64,000 nucleotides of DNA, from positions 1 to 64,000 of the forward strand of contig CAZHHG010000001.1 in NCBI GenBank assembly GCA_964532065.1, written 5' to 3'. Positions 17,319 through 25,899 of this stretch are shown here, one piece after another. The stretch comes from DSXH01 sp964532065. Its GTDB lineage: Bacteria > Bacteroidota > Ignavibacteria > Ignavibacteriales > Melioribacteraceae. The notes beneath the pieces were generated by a model. The model worked only from the letters and a program-made list of their open reading frames with translations, was not told the origin of the DNA and ran no database searches. Made by a program: the position numbers and the translations under genes. Numbering within the stretch: the first letter of the stretch is position 1; each line of letters starts with the position of its first letter.

Positions 17319-18635
17319 TCAGCGGTTGTTAATTATCCTTAATCCTTTTAGATATTCCAACTGAACTTCGATTGAAGGAATAGCATCGGTTCGTTTAAGG
17401 ATGATTTCATAGTTCATACGGTTAAATAGAAGATCGAGGGCGTCGAACATATTTATCAATGGATAGACATTGTCTCTAATGTGATGGACAAGTTTCATAG
17501 TTCTGAATCCATCAAACCAGATCATTTTTTGTTTTTTGATCTGATCCGGATTACGGGAATTACTTATTATTGCATCCCACTGGTTTTCGAACATATTCTG
17601 TTTCAGGAATAAAGAAATCTCGGGATGAATCCCCTCCGCCTTTTGAATGTATCCGGCCGCCGACAAAAAATCAGGTCCGTAAAAAATCTCAAGCCATTCT
17701 TTAAGGAGATCGAACAGGCGCGGGTCAAAAAGGAGATACTCGTTATGAGTACCTGCTTTGAAACGGTTCATCCTCTGCCCCGTACCGAATGGAACCCGCC
17801 AGGATTCTCTGCTTGACGGGTGTACTGTTGTACTCTTAATTTTTTTAATCTCCGTAATCTTTGCCAGTTTCTCAAGAAAATAAAAATCCTCTGCCGCCTT
17901 TCTTTTATTCATCCCGCCAACTTTAATATAACTTTCGTAATCGCAGACCATTGTTGAACCGACCGAATGATATGCAAACGGAGAGCCCGCATAGAACAAA
18001 CCGGCTATATAATAACGCAGAAATATCTCGTATGAAATTATTCCCCGTTTTTCGTCCTCGTTTTCAGGCAACAGGTGCCCGTATTCTACAACGGCTGCGG
18101 AGACCTCTTCATTATTAAAATAATCCACTATTTCAGTCAGATAATTTTTATTTACTATGCAGTCGGCATCAAGACAGATGATAAGTTTTTTACGTGGGGA
18201 GGAATAATTAAAAAGTGTAAGGGCAAGATCCATCCCGATCTTCCTGGCAAGCCCGACACCCCCCTCTTTATCCGGCATAGAAAATCCTTTTGTTGCAGCA
18301 TCAATGAAACCGATTGAGAGTTTACCGACCGGTTTGAAATTATTTAAATAATCTATCGATTTAGAATTATCCGCCTTCACATCTTCCGGCGATTCATCTT
18401 TCGCGTTAATAACAAAAAGAACTAATGTCGATTCATAATACTTCTGGTCTGACTGCATCAGACAATCAAGCAGCGTTTTAATATTCTGATATTCGGAAAT
18501 TGCCGGAACAACAATTATGTTGAGGAATTTTTTTATTGAGGGAAGTTTTACACACCATTTAGGGCTCGAATATTTACCGAGATATTTTATCACATCCGGC
18601 GGAAGGTTATCCGGATAAAACGGGATTTCTATCAT
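17319..18635 (-). CDS. GT2-like glycosyltransferase, cytosolic
   Basis: A 438-residue protein with a GT-A core. The strand-loop FLNIIVVPAISEYQNIKTLL starts the fold, and LIICLDADCIVN contains the DxD motif (Asp156 and Asp158). YHSVGSTMVCDYESYIKVGGM and KAAEDFYFLEKLAK match the acceptor-binding half, with the catalytic ED pair in AAEDF. No membrane helix is apparent. The start overlaps the miaA stop by 4 bp (ATGA), so the two are translationally coupled even though their functions look unrelated. Donor and acceptor are unknown. Confidence 0.75.
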   Translation of the reverse strand: MIEIPFYPDNLPPDVIKYLGKYSSPKWCVKLPSIKKFLNIIVVPAISEYQNIKTLLDCLMQSDQKYYESTLVLFVINAKDESPEDVKADNSKSIDYLNNFKPVGKLSIGFIDAATKGFSMPDKEGGVGLARKIGMDLALTLFNYSSPRKKLIICLDADCIVNKNYLTEIVDYFNNEEVSAAVVEYGHLLPENEDEKRGIISYEIFLRYYIAGLFYAGSPFAYHSVGSTMVCDYESYIKVGGMNKRKAAEDFYFLEKLAKITEIKKIKSTTVHPSSRESWRVPFGTGQRMNRFKAGTHNEYLLFDPRLFDLLKEWLEIFYGPDFLSAAGYIQKAEGIHPEISLFLKQNMFENQWDAIISNSRNPDQIKKQKMIWFDGFRTMKLVHHIRDNVYPLINMFDALDLLFNRMNYEIILKRTDAIPSIEVQLEYLKGLRIINNR

Positions 18636-19540
18636 ACAAAGTAATTCCGTTCGATAATGTTTACCGCTGCATGATAACCCGCGCCTTCAATCCAGTTAAT
18701 AGTAATACCCTCTTTTTCCATTTTCCTGAACCATGTCATCTGCCGTTTTGCAAAATTATGGATTCCGGAATTGAGCTGATTAAACATTTCATCATATGAT
18801 AATTCCCCGGAGATATATTTAGCTATAAATTTATATTCCAGGCCGAAGAAGAGGAGTTTATTCATTGTAATACCGTCTTTTAATAGCCCTTCAACCTCTT
18901 CAATCATTCCGTTCTTTAATCTTTTTTTCAGTCTCTCGGTAATTCTCTCTTTAATAATATTTCTTTCATTTTTTAAACCGATTGTAAGAGATTTTATCTC
19001 AACTCTGTTATCAACGGGCGAAAAACTTTTTTTCTCAGCAATCATAATAGCTTTTACAATTCTTTCTTTTATCAGAAGATCCGTACTGTTGTGAAGTTTA
19101 GGATTCAGAGAAAGAAGGATTTCCTTAAGCTGTCCGGTTTCAAGCAAGGATAATTCATTAAACCGTTTCTGATTGAAATCAACACGGTTTAATTCATACC
19201 CGGAAAGGATTGAGTGTAAAAAGAGTCCGGTTCCTCCAACAAGAAAAGGAGTTTTATTACGGTCAACAATTGAATGGAAGGAATCAAAGAACATTTTGTT
19301 GAAGAGGAAGAGATTGAACTCGCCGCCCGGATCAATAACATCAATTAAATGATACCGGATATTTATCCCTTCAACGGAATAATCATCCAGATCTTTGCCG
19401 GTACCGATATTCATCTTCCTGTAAACCTGCCGGGAGTCCGCAGAGATAATTTCGCCGTTAAATTTATTGGCGAGCAGAGCAGCTAAACCTGTTTTTCCAG
19501 AAGCGGTAGGCCCCAGAATTGTAATCAGGTTATATGACAT
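18632..19540 (-). CDS. miaA: tRNA dimethylallyltransferase
   Basis: MiaA transfers a dimethylallyl group to N6 of A37 in tRNAs reading UNN codons. The P-loop GPTASGKT sits a few residues after the start. ISADSRQVYRKMNIGTGK is the tRNA/substrate-binding signature, and VGGTGLFLHSILSGYE and FAKRQMTWFRK are the other conserved blocks. Length is typical of the family. The ATG at 19540 (MSYNLIT) is preferred; a TTG three codons upstream (19549) is also in frame. It lies downstream of the cNMP/GAF/kinase gene and upstream of the GT2 gene. Confidence 0.95.
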   Translation of the reverse strand: MSYNLITILGPTASGKTGLAALLANKFNGEIISADSRQVYRKMNIGTGKDLDDYSVEGINIRYHLIDVIDPGGEFNLFLFNKMFFDSFHSIVDRNKTPFLVGGTGLFLHSILSGYELNRVDFNQKRFNELSLLETGQLKEILLSLNPKLHNSTDLLIKERIVKAIMIAEKKSFSPVDNRVEIKSLTIGLKNERNIIKERITERLKKRLKNGMIEEVEGLLKDGITMNKLLFFGLEYKFIAKYISGELSYDEMFNQLNSGIHNFAKRQMTWFRKMEKEGITINWIEGAGYHAAVNIIERNYFV

Positions 19541-19595
19541 TTTTTTCAATTTAATTCAGGATTAGGAAATAATCTGTTGAAAAGGAAAACCACTA

Positions 19596-21986
19596 TCATA
19601 TTGATGAAGCAGTAGGAAGCGTAATAATAAATGTGGCGCCTTCGCCCAGCGAGCTCTGAACATCAATTTTACCGTTGTGGCTCTCGACAACTTTTTTAGT
19701 AATAGAGAGGCCGAGGCCGGCACCTTCTTTTTTACCCTGTGTAAAAAACGGTTCGAAGATTTTAGACTTCAGGCTGTCGGCAATTCCAAGACCGTTATCC
19801 CTTACAAATATTTTAATCTTTTTCTCTTTATCATCCCGTTTAGTAGAAACATAAATATTGCCGCCATCGGGCATAGCATCGCAGGCGTTTTTAACGAGAT
19901 GCATATAACACTGATAAAATTCTTTCACGTCAAGTTTAACTGTAATATCCTTATCGTATTCGGCAATAATCTGGCAGTTTCTGGATTCAACGTAAGCTCC
20001 TATTCTCGAGGCATAGTCGGCTAGAGTATTGTTAATGCTTACAGTAAGAGTGCGCAGAATCGTTTTTCCCTCCGAATAGCTTGAAGTAGTTTGAACGAGA
20101 TCCGCCACCTGACTCAGCTGTTCATGCAGCATATCTACAATCTGGGCGTTATCTGGAGAAAGGGATTTACTTTTAAGGTGTTCAACATATCGTTTGCTAA
20201 CGAGAATCGGTTTTTTAATATCCTGTATAAGGAAGTTCGCCATTTTGCCAAGAGACTGAACTCTTTCCACCTGAAGAAGTTTTTCAAGCATTTCGGCATT
20301 TTGAAGAGCGAGAGCCGAATGGATCGACATAGCATTCAACAACTCTTCATCAAGTTTAGAGAACTCACCGTTTCTGCTGTTAAGCAATTGCAGAACGCCT
20401 ATTATCTCGTCTTTATTATTATGAATCGGGAATGTAAGTGCTGTCTTTGTTACATATCCGCTTGTTTTATCGAAATCCGAACGCCATCTCGGATCGCTGC
20501 GAGCATCTTTTATGTTTAATATCTCTCCGGTCTTAGCAACAAATCCGGATAATCCTTCTCCTAATTTTACACGAATCTCTTTCCTTTCGCTTCCCATGGC
20601 AATTAGGGACCAGAGTTCACCCTTCTCCCTGTCAACCAGATAGAGAGTTCCCCTGTCGGCATTAGTAAGATTGCTTGCAACCTCGACAATATTTTTCAAT
20701 ACTTCATCGATCTTTATAGTTGAATTAACAAGTTCGGCAGCTTTTATAATCATCTGGAGCTGATCATTATTCATAGCATCTTCCTTATTAAATGATGGAA
20801 GTATTTTTTCCGGTTCATCGGGCTGACTAAGTTTAGCGAGGTTTTTATCCGCTTCTTCAAATATTTCCTCGGATTCAAAATCATTAAACGACGGAAAGGA
20901 CTCAACCGGTTCAGTGGATTCAAGAATCGGTTCCGGCTCGGGAATAATTTCTTTAATTTCCTCCGGCTCAACAATTTTCTCCACCGGTTCTTCAGCCGGT
21001 ATCTGGTTTACGCCGAAGAATTCCTCTGCAGGATTTTCGTCAGGCAATTTTCCTGTGACACCCGGTTCGGGAAGAGTCGCTTCACCGCTAAGCAGGCTGA
21101 AGAGAGCTTCGTCAAGTTCATTAAAAACCGGTTCGGGCGGAGGCTTTATACTTTCTGTATCGGGCAATTCAAATTCAGGTTTCGGAATCCCGTCTTCATT
21201 CAGCATAGAGTATGCGCTGAGCGGGATATCATCCTCTTTCTGTAATACCGAATCAGTTTCTGGGGTAGTGGCAGGTTCCTCCGGCTCAGTCAGGTCGACT
21301 TCCGACTTCGGAATCCCGTCTTCATTAAGAAACGCATTCAGTTCAAAATCAGGGTCTTTTTGACCAACCGGTTCCGGGGTTATTAAATCCGGTACGCTTG
21401 ATTCTTCAATAGGTTGAATCAGGTTGGATGTATCGGGCCTTGTTGTATCAGCAATCGATTTAAAGAAATCGTCGTCACCGGTTGCCGGTTTAATCTCATC
21501 CGATAGCTGAAAATCTTCTTTAGTAGGGCTTCCAATTTTTAAATCATTTACAGAAGAAGCGGGTTTTAAATTTGCTATTTCGGTGTCGGCTTCAATGGCT
21601 GGCAAACGGAGGTTTTCATAAACCTGGTCATCCTGTTCTATCAGGTTTTCTATATCGTTTTTCGAAAGTGCGATGATGTAGGAATCTCTTAATGCAACGG
21701 CAGTGGAGAACCGGGATGTTTCCTCAAAGTATTCATCGTTGCCTACAAATTCATCCTCCGTAAAAATATAGGATTTGGGTTTGCCGAGCATTCGTTTTTT
21801 CAGGAGATTTATTTCGCCCGAAATTATTAGGTAGATGGTATCCGCAGAGTCACCTTCCCGGTAAAGGATGTGCCCTTCCGAAATTGACATCAGTTTTCCC
21901 TTAATACCGCTGAAGTCGATTTTATTAATATCGACATTTTTTAGTAATTTGTTTCTGCTCAACACTATAGATAACTGATTTTCCAT
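19596..21986 (-). CDS. cNMP-binding domain + GAF + histidine-kinase-like ATPase with Gln in place of phospho-acceptor His
   Basis: A 796-residue soluble protein. Residues about 12-120 form a cyclic-nucleotide-binding-like domain (GHILYREGDSADTIYLIISGEI; phosphate cassette with SRFSTAV). Residues about 140-400 are a Glu/Pro-rich linker of low complexity, with LNEDGIPK twice (about 220 and 262). Residues about 410-565 are a GAF domain (NADRGTLYLVDREKGEL, LGEGLSGFVAKTGE). The HisKA position reads MANFLIQDIKKPI: Gln588 stands where the phosphorylated His should be. The HATPase domain is complete (N box with Asn700, DNGLGI, GAGLGLSI). It may act as an ATP-binding regulator rather than a kinase. 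It is divergent from the AlkA-like gene with a 25-bp gap. Confidence 0.85.
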   Translation of the reverse strand: MENQLSIVLSRNKLLKNVDINKIDFSGIKGKLMSISEGHILYREGDSADTIYLIISGEINLLKKRMLGKPKSYIFTEDEFVGNDEYFEETSRFSTAVALRDSYIIALSKNDIENLIEQDDQVYENLRLPAIEADTEIANLKPASSVNDLKIGSPTKEDFQLSDEIKPATGDDDFFKSIADTTRPDTSNLIQPIEESSVPDLITPEPVGQKDPDFELNAFLNEDGIPKSEVDLTEPEEPATTPETDSVLQKEDDIPLSAYSMLNEDGIPKPEFELPDTESIKPPPEPVFNELDEALFSLLSGEATLPEPGVTGKLPDENPAEEFFGVNQIPAEEPVEKIVEPEEIKEIIPEPEPILESTEPVESFPSFNDFESEEIFEEADKNLAKLSQPDEPEKILPSFNKEDAMNNDQLQMIIKAAELVNSTIKIDEVLKNIVEVASNLTNADRGTLYLVDREKGELWSLIAMGSERKEIRVKLGEGLSGFVAKTGEILNIKDARSDPRWRSDFDKTSGYVTKTALTFPIHNNKDEIIGVLQLLNSRNGEFSKLDEELLNAMSIHSALALQNAEMLEKLLQVERVQSLGKMANFLIQDIKKPILVSKRYVEHLKSKSLSPDNAQIVDMLHEQLSQVADLVQTTSSYSEGKTILRTLTVSINNTLADYASRIGAYVESRNCQIIAEYDKDITVKLDVKEFYQCYMHLVKNACDAMPDGGNIYVSTKRDDKEKKIKIFVRDNGLGIADSLKSKIFEPFFTQGKKEGAGLGLSITKKVVESHNGKIDVQSSLGEGATFIITLPTASSI

Positions 21987-22011
21987 CTAACCCGGTTTTG
22001 AAAGTTTATTA

Positions 22012-22644
22012 ATGAATAAATCCGATATAAATATTTCCCTGAAACATCTCTCAAAAAACGACAAAGTTTTGTCTTCATTAATCAAAAAGTTCGGCAGGTG
22101 CAATTTACAACCTCACAGGCAATACTTCAATTCATTGTTGCGCTCAATCATAGGCCAGCAGTTATCTGTAAAAGCCGCAGCCTCAATTTATACAAGATTT
22201 AGAGAGCATTTTAAGGGAAATCCTTCGACTGATAAAATTCTAAGGGAAGATGATCTTATCCTCCGTCGGCTTGGACTGTCGAATGCAAAAGTTAAATACG
22301 TAAAGGATCTTGCCTCTAAGGTAAAAGAGGAAATAATAGATCTAGATCGTTTAGCAAAAAAGAGTGATGAACAGATTATAGAAGAGCTTACAAAGGTAAA
22401 GGGAATCGGATTATGGACCGTACAGATGTTTCTAATATTCACATTAGGAAGAGCGGATGTACTTCCTGTAAACGATCATGGAATACGCCGGTCAATTATG
22501 CTAAATTACGGACTCAAAAAAATACCGGACGGTAAAAGAATAGAGCGGCTTGCTAAAAAGATGGGCTGGCATCCTTACTGTTCTATAGCAAGTCTTTATC
22601 TCTGGAAAAGTCTGGATAGTAAATTTGAAACTATAATGGAGTAA
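22012..22644 (+). CDS. DNA-3-methyladenine glycosylase II-like (HhH-GPD, AlkA family)
   Basis: A base-excision repair glycosylase of 210 residues that removes alkylated bases. It has the fold's signature: SIIGQQLSVKAAASIYTRF in the N-terminal helices, the helix-hairpin-helix VKGIGLWTVQMF (about 129-140), and the catalytic Asp155 in LPVNDHGIRR. It lacks the AlkA N-terminal beta domain, as is common in short AlkA/MAG relatives, and has no iron-sulfur cysteine cluster. The ECF sigma gene starts about 13 bp after its stop, so repair and sigma genes may be cotranscribed. Confidence 0.88.
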   Translation: MNKSDINISLKHLSKNDKVLSSLIKKFGRCNLQPHRQYFNSLLRSIIGQQLSVKAAASIYTRFREHFKGNPSTDKILREDDLILRRLGLSNAKVKYVKDLASKVKEEIIDLDRLAKKSDEQIIEELTKVKGIGLWTVQMFLIFTLGRADVLPVNDHGIRRSIMLNYGLKKIPDGKRIERLAKKMGWHPYCSIASLYLWKSLDSKFETIME

Positions 22645-22657
22645 GAGCATCATATTG

Positions 22658-23227
22658 ATGGAGGAATTAAAACTAATTGAACTTGCACAGGGCGGTGACA
22701 GGAAAGCTCTGACCGAACTTGTGAAAAATTACGAACAGACTATCTACAATTTCTCTTTTAAAATCTGCCGTAATAAGGACCGTGCCGAGCACACAATGCA
22801 GGAGACATTCTTAAGTATGGTTAAGAATATCGGCCAGTTCAGCGGACAATCGAAGCTTTCCACTTGGTTATACCGTGTTGTCGCGAACCATTGCCTTATG
22901 CTTGCGCGCAGTGAAACAAAATCGGGATTCACTTCATTCGATGACGATGAAGCTTTCATCGATGAAAGCAGCATAGCCGATTGGAAAGTTACTCCCGACC
23001 GAGTTACAGAGAATAACGAACTAAAGAAAATACTGGACGAATCGATTAACAAACTGGCGCCGGAATACCGGATTGTTTTTCTGCTGAGGGACGTTGAGGG
23101 ATTATCGACCGAGGAGACTGCTAAAATTGTAGAGCTTTCGGTACCGGCTGTAAAATCCCGGCTTCACCGGGCGAGAGCTTTTTTAAGAGATGAATTAAAC
23201 AAGAGATTTAAGTATGAGCGATTATAA
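22658..23227 (+). CDS. ECF RNA polymerase sigma factor
   Basis: A 189-residue extracytoplasmic-function sigma factor with only regions 2 and 4. Region 2 is YNFSFKICRNKDRAEHTMQETFLSMVKNIGQF, with STWLYRVVANHCLM after it. Region 4 is LAPEYRIVFLLRDVEGLSTEETAKIVELSVPAVKSRLHRAR, containing the DNA-recognition helix. ATG at 22658 is preferred over the TTG one codon upstream. The 3' end overlaps the next gene by 14 bp, which encodes a zinc-type anti-sigma factor, so the pair is translationally coupled. Confidence 0.93.
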   Translation: MEELKLIELAQGGDRKALTELVKNYEQTIYNFSFKICRNKDRAEHTMQETFLSMVKNIGQFSGQSKLSTWLYRVVANHCLMLARSETKSGFTSFDDDEAFIDESSIADWKVTPDRVTENNELKKILDESINKLAPEYRIVFLLRDVEGLSTEETAKIVELSVPAVKSRLHRARAFLRDELNKRFKYERL

Positions 23228-23471
23228 AACAACAATAAAAACCGAATTGCCGACATGCAAAGATGTTATGGCTCACATCTGCGACAACCTCGGCGAAGAA
23301 TTAAATTCACCAAAGTGCATCGAGATAAAAGCTCACCTTGAAAAATGCGACAATTGCCAGCACTATTTTAATTCGGTTGAGACGACAATTCAGTTTTACA
23401 AAAAATATAATGTTGAGCTTTCTGAAGATGCTCACAACAGGCTGCTCGATTTCCTTGGACTGAAAGAATAA
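23214..23471 (+). CDS. Soluble ZAS-type anti-sigma factor
   Basis: An 85-residue protein. It has the zinc-binding anti-sigma pattern: His and Cys in MAHICDNLGEEL, then HLEKCDNC, which gives the H-x3-C-x2-C arrangement. The 14-bp overlap with the ECF sigma gene makes it the likely cognate inhibitor. There is no membrane helix, so it would sense a cytoplasmic signal such as redox state or metal, unlike the membrane anti-sigma at 25900. The C-terminal tail (SEDAHNRLLDFLGL) is a short helix of unknown role. Confidence 0.82.
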   Translation: MSDYKTTIKTELPTCKDVMAHICDNLGEELNSPKCIEIKAHLEKCDNCQHYFNSVETTIQFYKKYNVELSEDAHNRLLDFLGLKE

Positions 23472-23502
23472 AAAAAAGCCCGATAAAGTAATTTTATCGG
23501 GC
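23471..23502 (-). terminator. Strong hairpin terminator between converging operons
   Basis: A 10-bp stem GCCCGATAAA/TTTATCGGGC (23478-23502) has a run of seven A on its left side, which is a U-run for transcripts coming from the right. It therefore ends the 27533-23530 operon. For the + strand anti-sigma gene the same hairpin lacks a T tail. Confidence 0.8.
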
Positions 23503-23529
23503 AACATGAATTAAAAAATTATTGAGCAA

Positions 23530-24726
23530 CTACCCTTTCTTCAAATAAACATTTCCGTTAATAGTATTGATTTTTATTTTATGTTTACCGCCATCAACAG
23601 AAGCTTTGCCGGTCAATAGTTTCCGCGCGGTTCCTTTCTTTTTAATCCACTCTTTCGACACTTCCTCATTCAGTTTAAAATCGCTGATAATTTTCACATC
23701 CCCTTCATAGTTTTTTGTAAAAGCTATTTCAACTTCTATATCCATCGAAAGTCCTGCGGGAACCGTCAAGGTAATATCCCCGCCCATTGAGGTAAGGGAT
23801 ACGCTTCTGTCGCCTTTATTGGGATCGCCGATCATGTGTGCTTCAATATCGCCTCCCATTGTCCGGGCTTTAATTGATCCGTCGACAGATTTTATTTCAA
23901 CATCTCCGCCCATAGTTTCGGCTTCCACAAATTTTTCGGCATGGTTAATAGTAATTTCGCCACCCATAGTTTTAACCTTAGCACCGTTAAGGGCGCGGTC
24001 AACTTCTATCGGGCCTCCCATAGTAGAAATATTTACTTCGCTTCCGGTTGATCCGCTGCTGCTTTTTACATTAACCTGTTTAACTTTACCGCCCATTGTT
24101 TTAGCGTTCAAATCGCCCGTTACATTTTCAACCAGGACATCTCCACCCATTGTATGAACCTTTCCGTTCACTTCGCAATCTTTAACATTAACTTCACCAC
24201 CCATAGTGGAAAGGTCGAGATTCCCTTTCAGGTTCTTGAGGTCTAGTTCGCCGCCCATAGTTTTACCGCTCATTTTTCCGTTCACATTATAAATCCTTAC
24301 GTCGCCGCCCATGGTATTAAGTTCAACATTATAACTATTCGGTACTTTCACCACTACTTTTTCATTTGAGTTGTAGCTGTTGTCATCACCGTCATAATAA
24401 GAACTTATTTCAACGTCGTTACCGCTCTGTTCCATCTCGACAACAATTTCTTCGGCATTGCTGCCTTTAACAGTAACATCAGCGCTTACAACATCTTTAT
24501 TCCATCCTTCTATTGAGATAGATCCGCCGGTTCTGAGGTCTATTGTAAGAACTCCTCCCGGTTTTACATTAAAATCCTTCTGATATTTTTTCTCGGCCAT
24601 CAAATTACTTAAGCTGCTTTTCTTTGAAAGCTTCATCGGATTTTCAAATGAAAGTGATGCCGGCACAGCCGCAATAAAAATTATGCCTACTAATGTCAGT
24701 ACAAATATTAGAATTAGCTTTTTCAT
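23530..24726 (-). CDS. Secreted DUF4097-like protein with 18-residue TMGG repeats
   Basis: A 398-residue precursor with an N-terminal signal segment (KKLILIFVLTLVGIIFIAAV). The core contains T-M-G-G-[DE/other]-[hydrophobic] ten times (the last as SMGG). Seven of the nine spacings are exactly 18 residues and two are 24-25, as expected for a beta-solenoid with two loop insertions. The sequence fits the DUF4097/adhesin-like beta-repeat family. No enzymatic residues are evident. The start at 24726 is preferred to 24744 because GGGGG lies just upstream. It follows a paralogue and is the last gene of the sigma operon, ahead of a strong terminator. Its role is unknown; a surface or periplasmic scaffold is an inference. 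Confidence 0.85.
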   Translation of the reverse strand: MKKLILIFVLTLVGIIFIAAVPASLSFENPMKLSKKSSLSNLMAEKKYQKDFNVKPGGVLTIDLRTGGSISIEGWNKDVVSADVTVKGSNAEEIVVEMEQSGNDVEISSYYDGDDNSYNSNEKVVVKVPNSYNVELNTMGGDVRIYNVNGKMSGKTMGGELDLKNLKGNLDLSTMGGEVNVKDCEVNGKVHTMGGDVLVENVTGDLNAKTMGGKVKQVNVKSSSGSTGSEVNISTMGGPIEVDRALNGAKVKTMGGEITINHAEKFVEAETMGGDVEIKSVDGSIKARTMGGDIEAHMIGDPNKGDRSVSLTSMGGDITLTVPAGLSMDIEVEIAFTKNYEGDVKIISDFKLNEEVSKEWIKKKGTARKLLTGKASVDGGKHKIKINTINGNVYLKKG

Positions 24727-24746
24727 GATTGGTCCCCCGTCCATTT

Positions 24747-25898
24747 TTACTTAGATAGTTTTTTGATTGTTATGTTTTCGTTGTTCGAACTTGCATAAAT
24801 TTTGCCGCCGCCGCCGTTAATTTCATAAGTGGCTCTTATTCTCCGTTCCTTATCATCAGTTGTATAGGATTTCGCCTCGAACTCGGACTGGATTTTGAAA
24901 TCGTCCTTCATATACTTCCAGTTTCCCCGAATTCTGATTTCAGCCTCTACTGTTGCTTTCGCGTTCGGAAGAAGATTGATTTCGATTCTGCCGTTATTAA
25001 CCTGGATATTGCTTGAGCTGCCTGCCGACGGATTAATATTCACCGTAACATTCCCCGAAGTAGATCTTGCATTGGCATTACCTGTAAGATTATTCAGAAT
25101 AATATCCCCTGCCTGTGTGGTAGCATCAACGAATCCGGATCCGCTTTTAACTAAAAGGTTGCCGCCGAAAGTCTGCATCGCGACTCTTCCGTTAAAATTC
25201 TCAATTTCAACGCTGCCGCCCATAGTCTTAAGCTGAGAATCGCTTCCAAGATTTTTAGCTTCGATATCCCCGCCGTATGTAACTGCTTCTATTCCGGAAA
25301 GTGCTTTCGATACTCTAATATCCCCGCCCATCGTATTTACTTTAGCAGTTTCGCCTATAACTTCGCCTATTGTAATATCGCCGCCCATTGTTGAGAGAAG
25401 GAGTCCCCCTTCAATATTTCCGACAGAGAGGTCACCGCCCTGGGTATTAATTTTTACTTTTCCCTTAATATTTTTAGTTGAAATATCGCCGCCCATAGTT
25501 AAGAATTCAACGTTTCCTACAATATTACTTCTTAGCAGTATATCTCCGCCCGTAGTTTTTGCATCAAGGCTAAACTGCGAAGGAATACTCGCTTCGAGCT
25601 CAATTTCCTCTCCCCATCCCCACTCGGAGCTGTATTTTACAACAACATTATTTCCTTCCAGGTATACTTCCACATTTTTTACTTCATCGCTCTCAACATT
25701 TTTTACTTTCACAAAGACTTCATTTTTATCCCAGGTTGATAAACTTATCGATCCGGGATTAATATCGATAATCATTTTGCCTCCCTTATTCACCTTAAAG
25801 GATTTGGTAAAATCCTGAAGGTTTATACCAATACCGCTTGTATAGACGGCGGTAAAAAGGAGCACAAAAAGCACAGTAAGAAAATTTCTCGTTTTCAT
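24747..25898 (-). CDS. Secreted DUF4097-like protein with 18-19-residue T-x-G-G repeats (paralogue)
   Basis: A 383-residue precursor with a signal peptide (MKTRNFLTVLFVLLFTAVYTSG). From about residue 115 it has ten T-x-G-G-like units (TTGG, TMGG, TQGG, TMGG, TMGG, TYGG, TMGG, TFGG, TQAG, TSGN) spaced 18 or 19 residues apart. This predicts a parallel beta-solenoid. The C-terminus ends in a basic, charged tail. A near-perfect AAGGAGG ribosome binding site lies 8 bases upstream of the ATG. It is a diverged paralogue of the next gene: the repeat cores are alike while the ends differ. It lies 1 base from the anti-sigma gene, so both belong to one operon. Confidence 0.85.
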   Translation of the reverse strand: MKTRNFLTVLFVLLFTAVYTSGIGINLQDFTKSFKVNKGGKMIIDINPGSISLSTWDKNEVFVKVKNVESDEVKNVEVYLEGNNVVVKYSSEWGWGEEIELEASIPSQFSLDAKTTGGDILLRSNIVGNVEFLTMGGDISTKNIKGKVKINTQGGDLSVGNIEGGLLLSTMGGDITIGEVIGETAKVNTMGGDIRVSKALSGIEAVTYGGDIEAKNLGSDSQLKTMGGSVEIENFNGRVAMQTFGGNLLVKSGSGFVDATTQAGDIILNNLTGNANARSTSGNVTVNINPSAGSSSNIQVNNGRIEINLLPNAKATVEAEIRIRGNWKYMKDDFKIQSEFEAKSYTTDDKERRIRATYEINGGGGKIYASSNNENITIKKLSK

Positions 25899-25899
25899 A

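Noticed and set aside
20914..21363. 149-codon Ser/Gly-rich frame on the + strand
   Set aside because: It is the antisense image of the Glu/Pro-rich linker of the kinase-like protein.
23819..25236. Regular repeats of CCGCCCAT about every 54-57 bases, resembling a repeat array
   Set aside because: They lie in frame in the two T-x-G-G repeat genes and code for the M-G-G motif, so they are coding repeats. The spacers are not unique and there are no cas genes.
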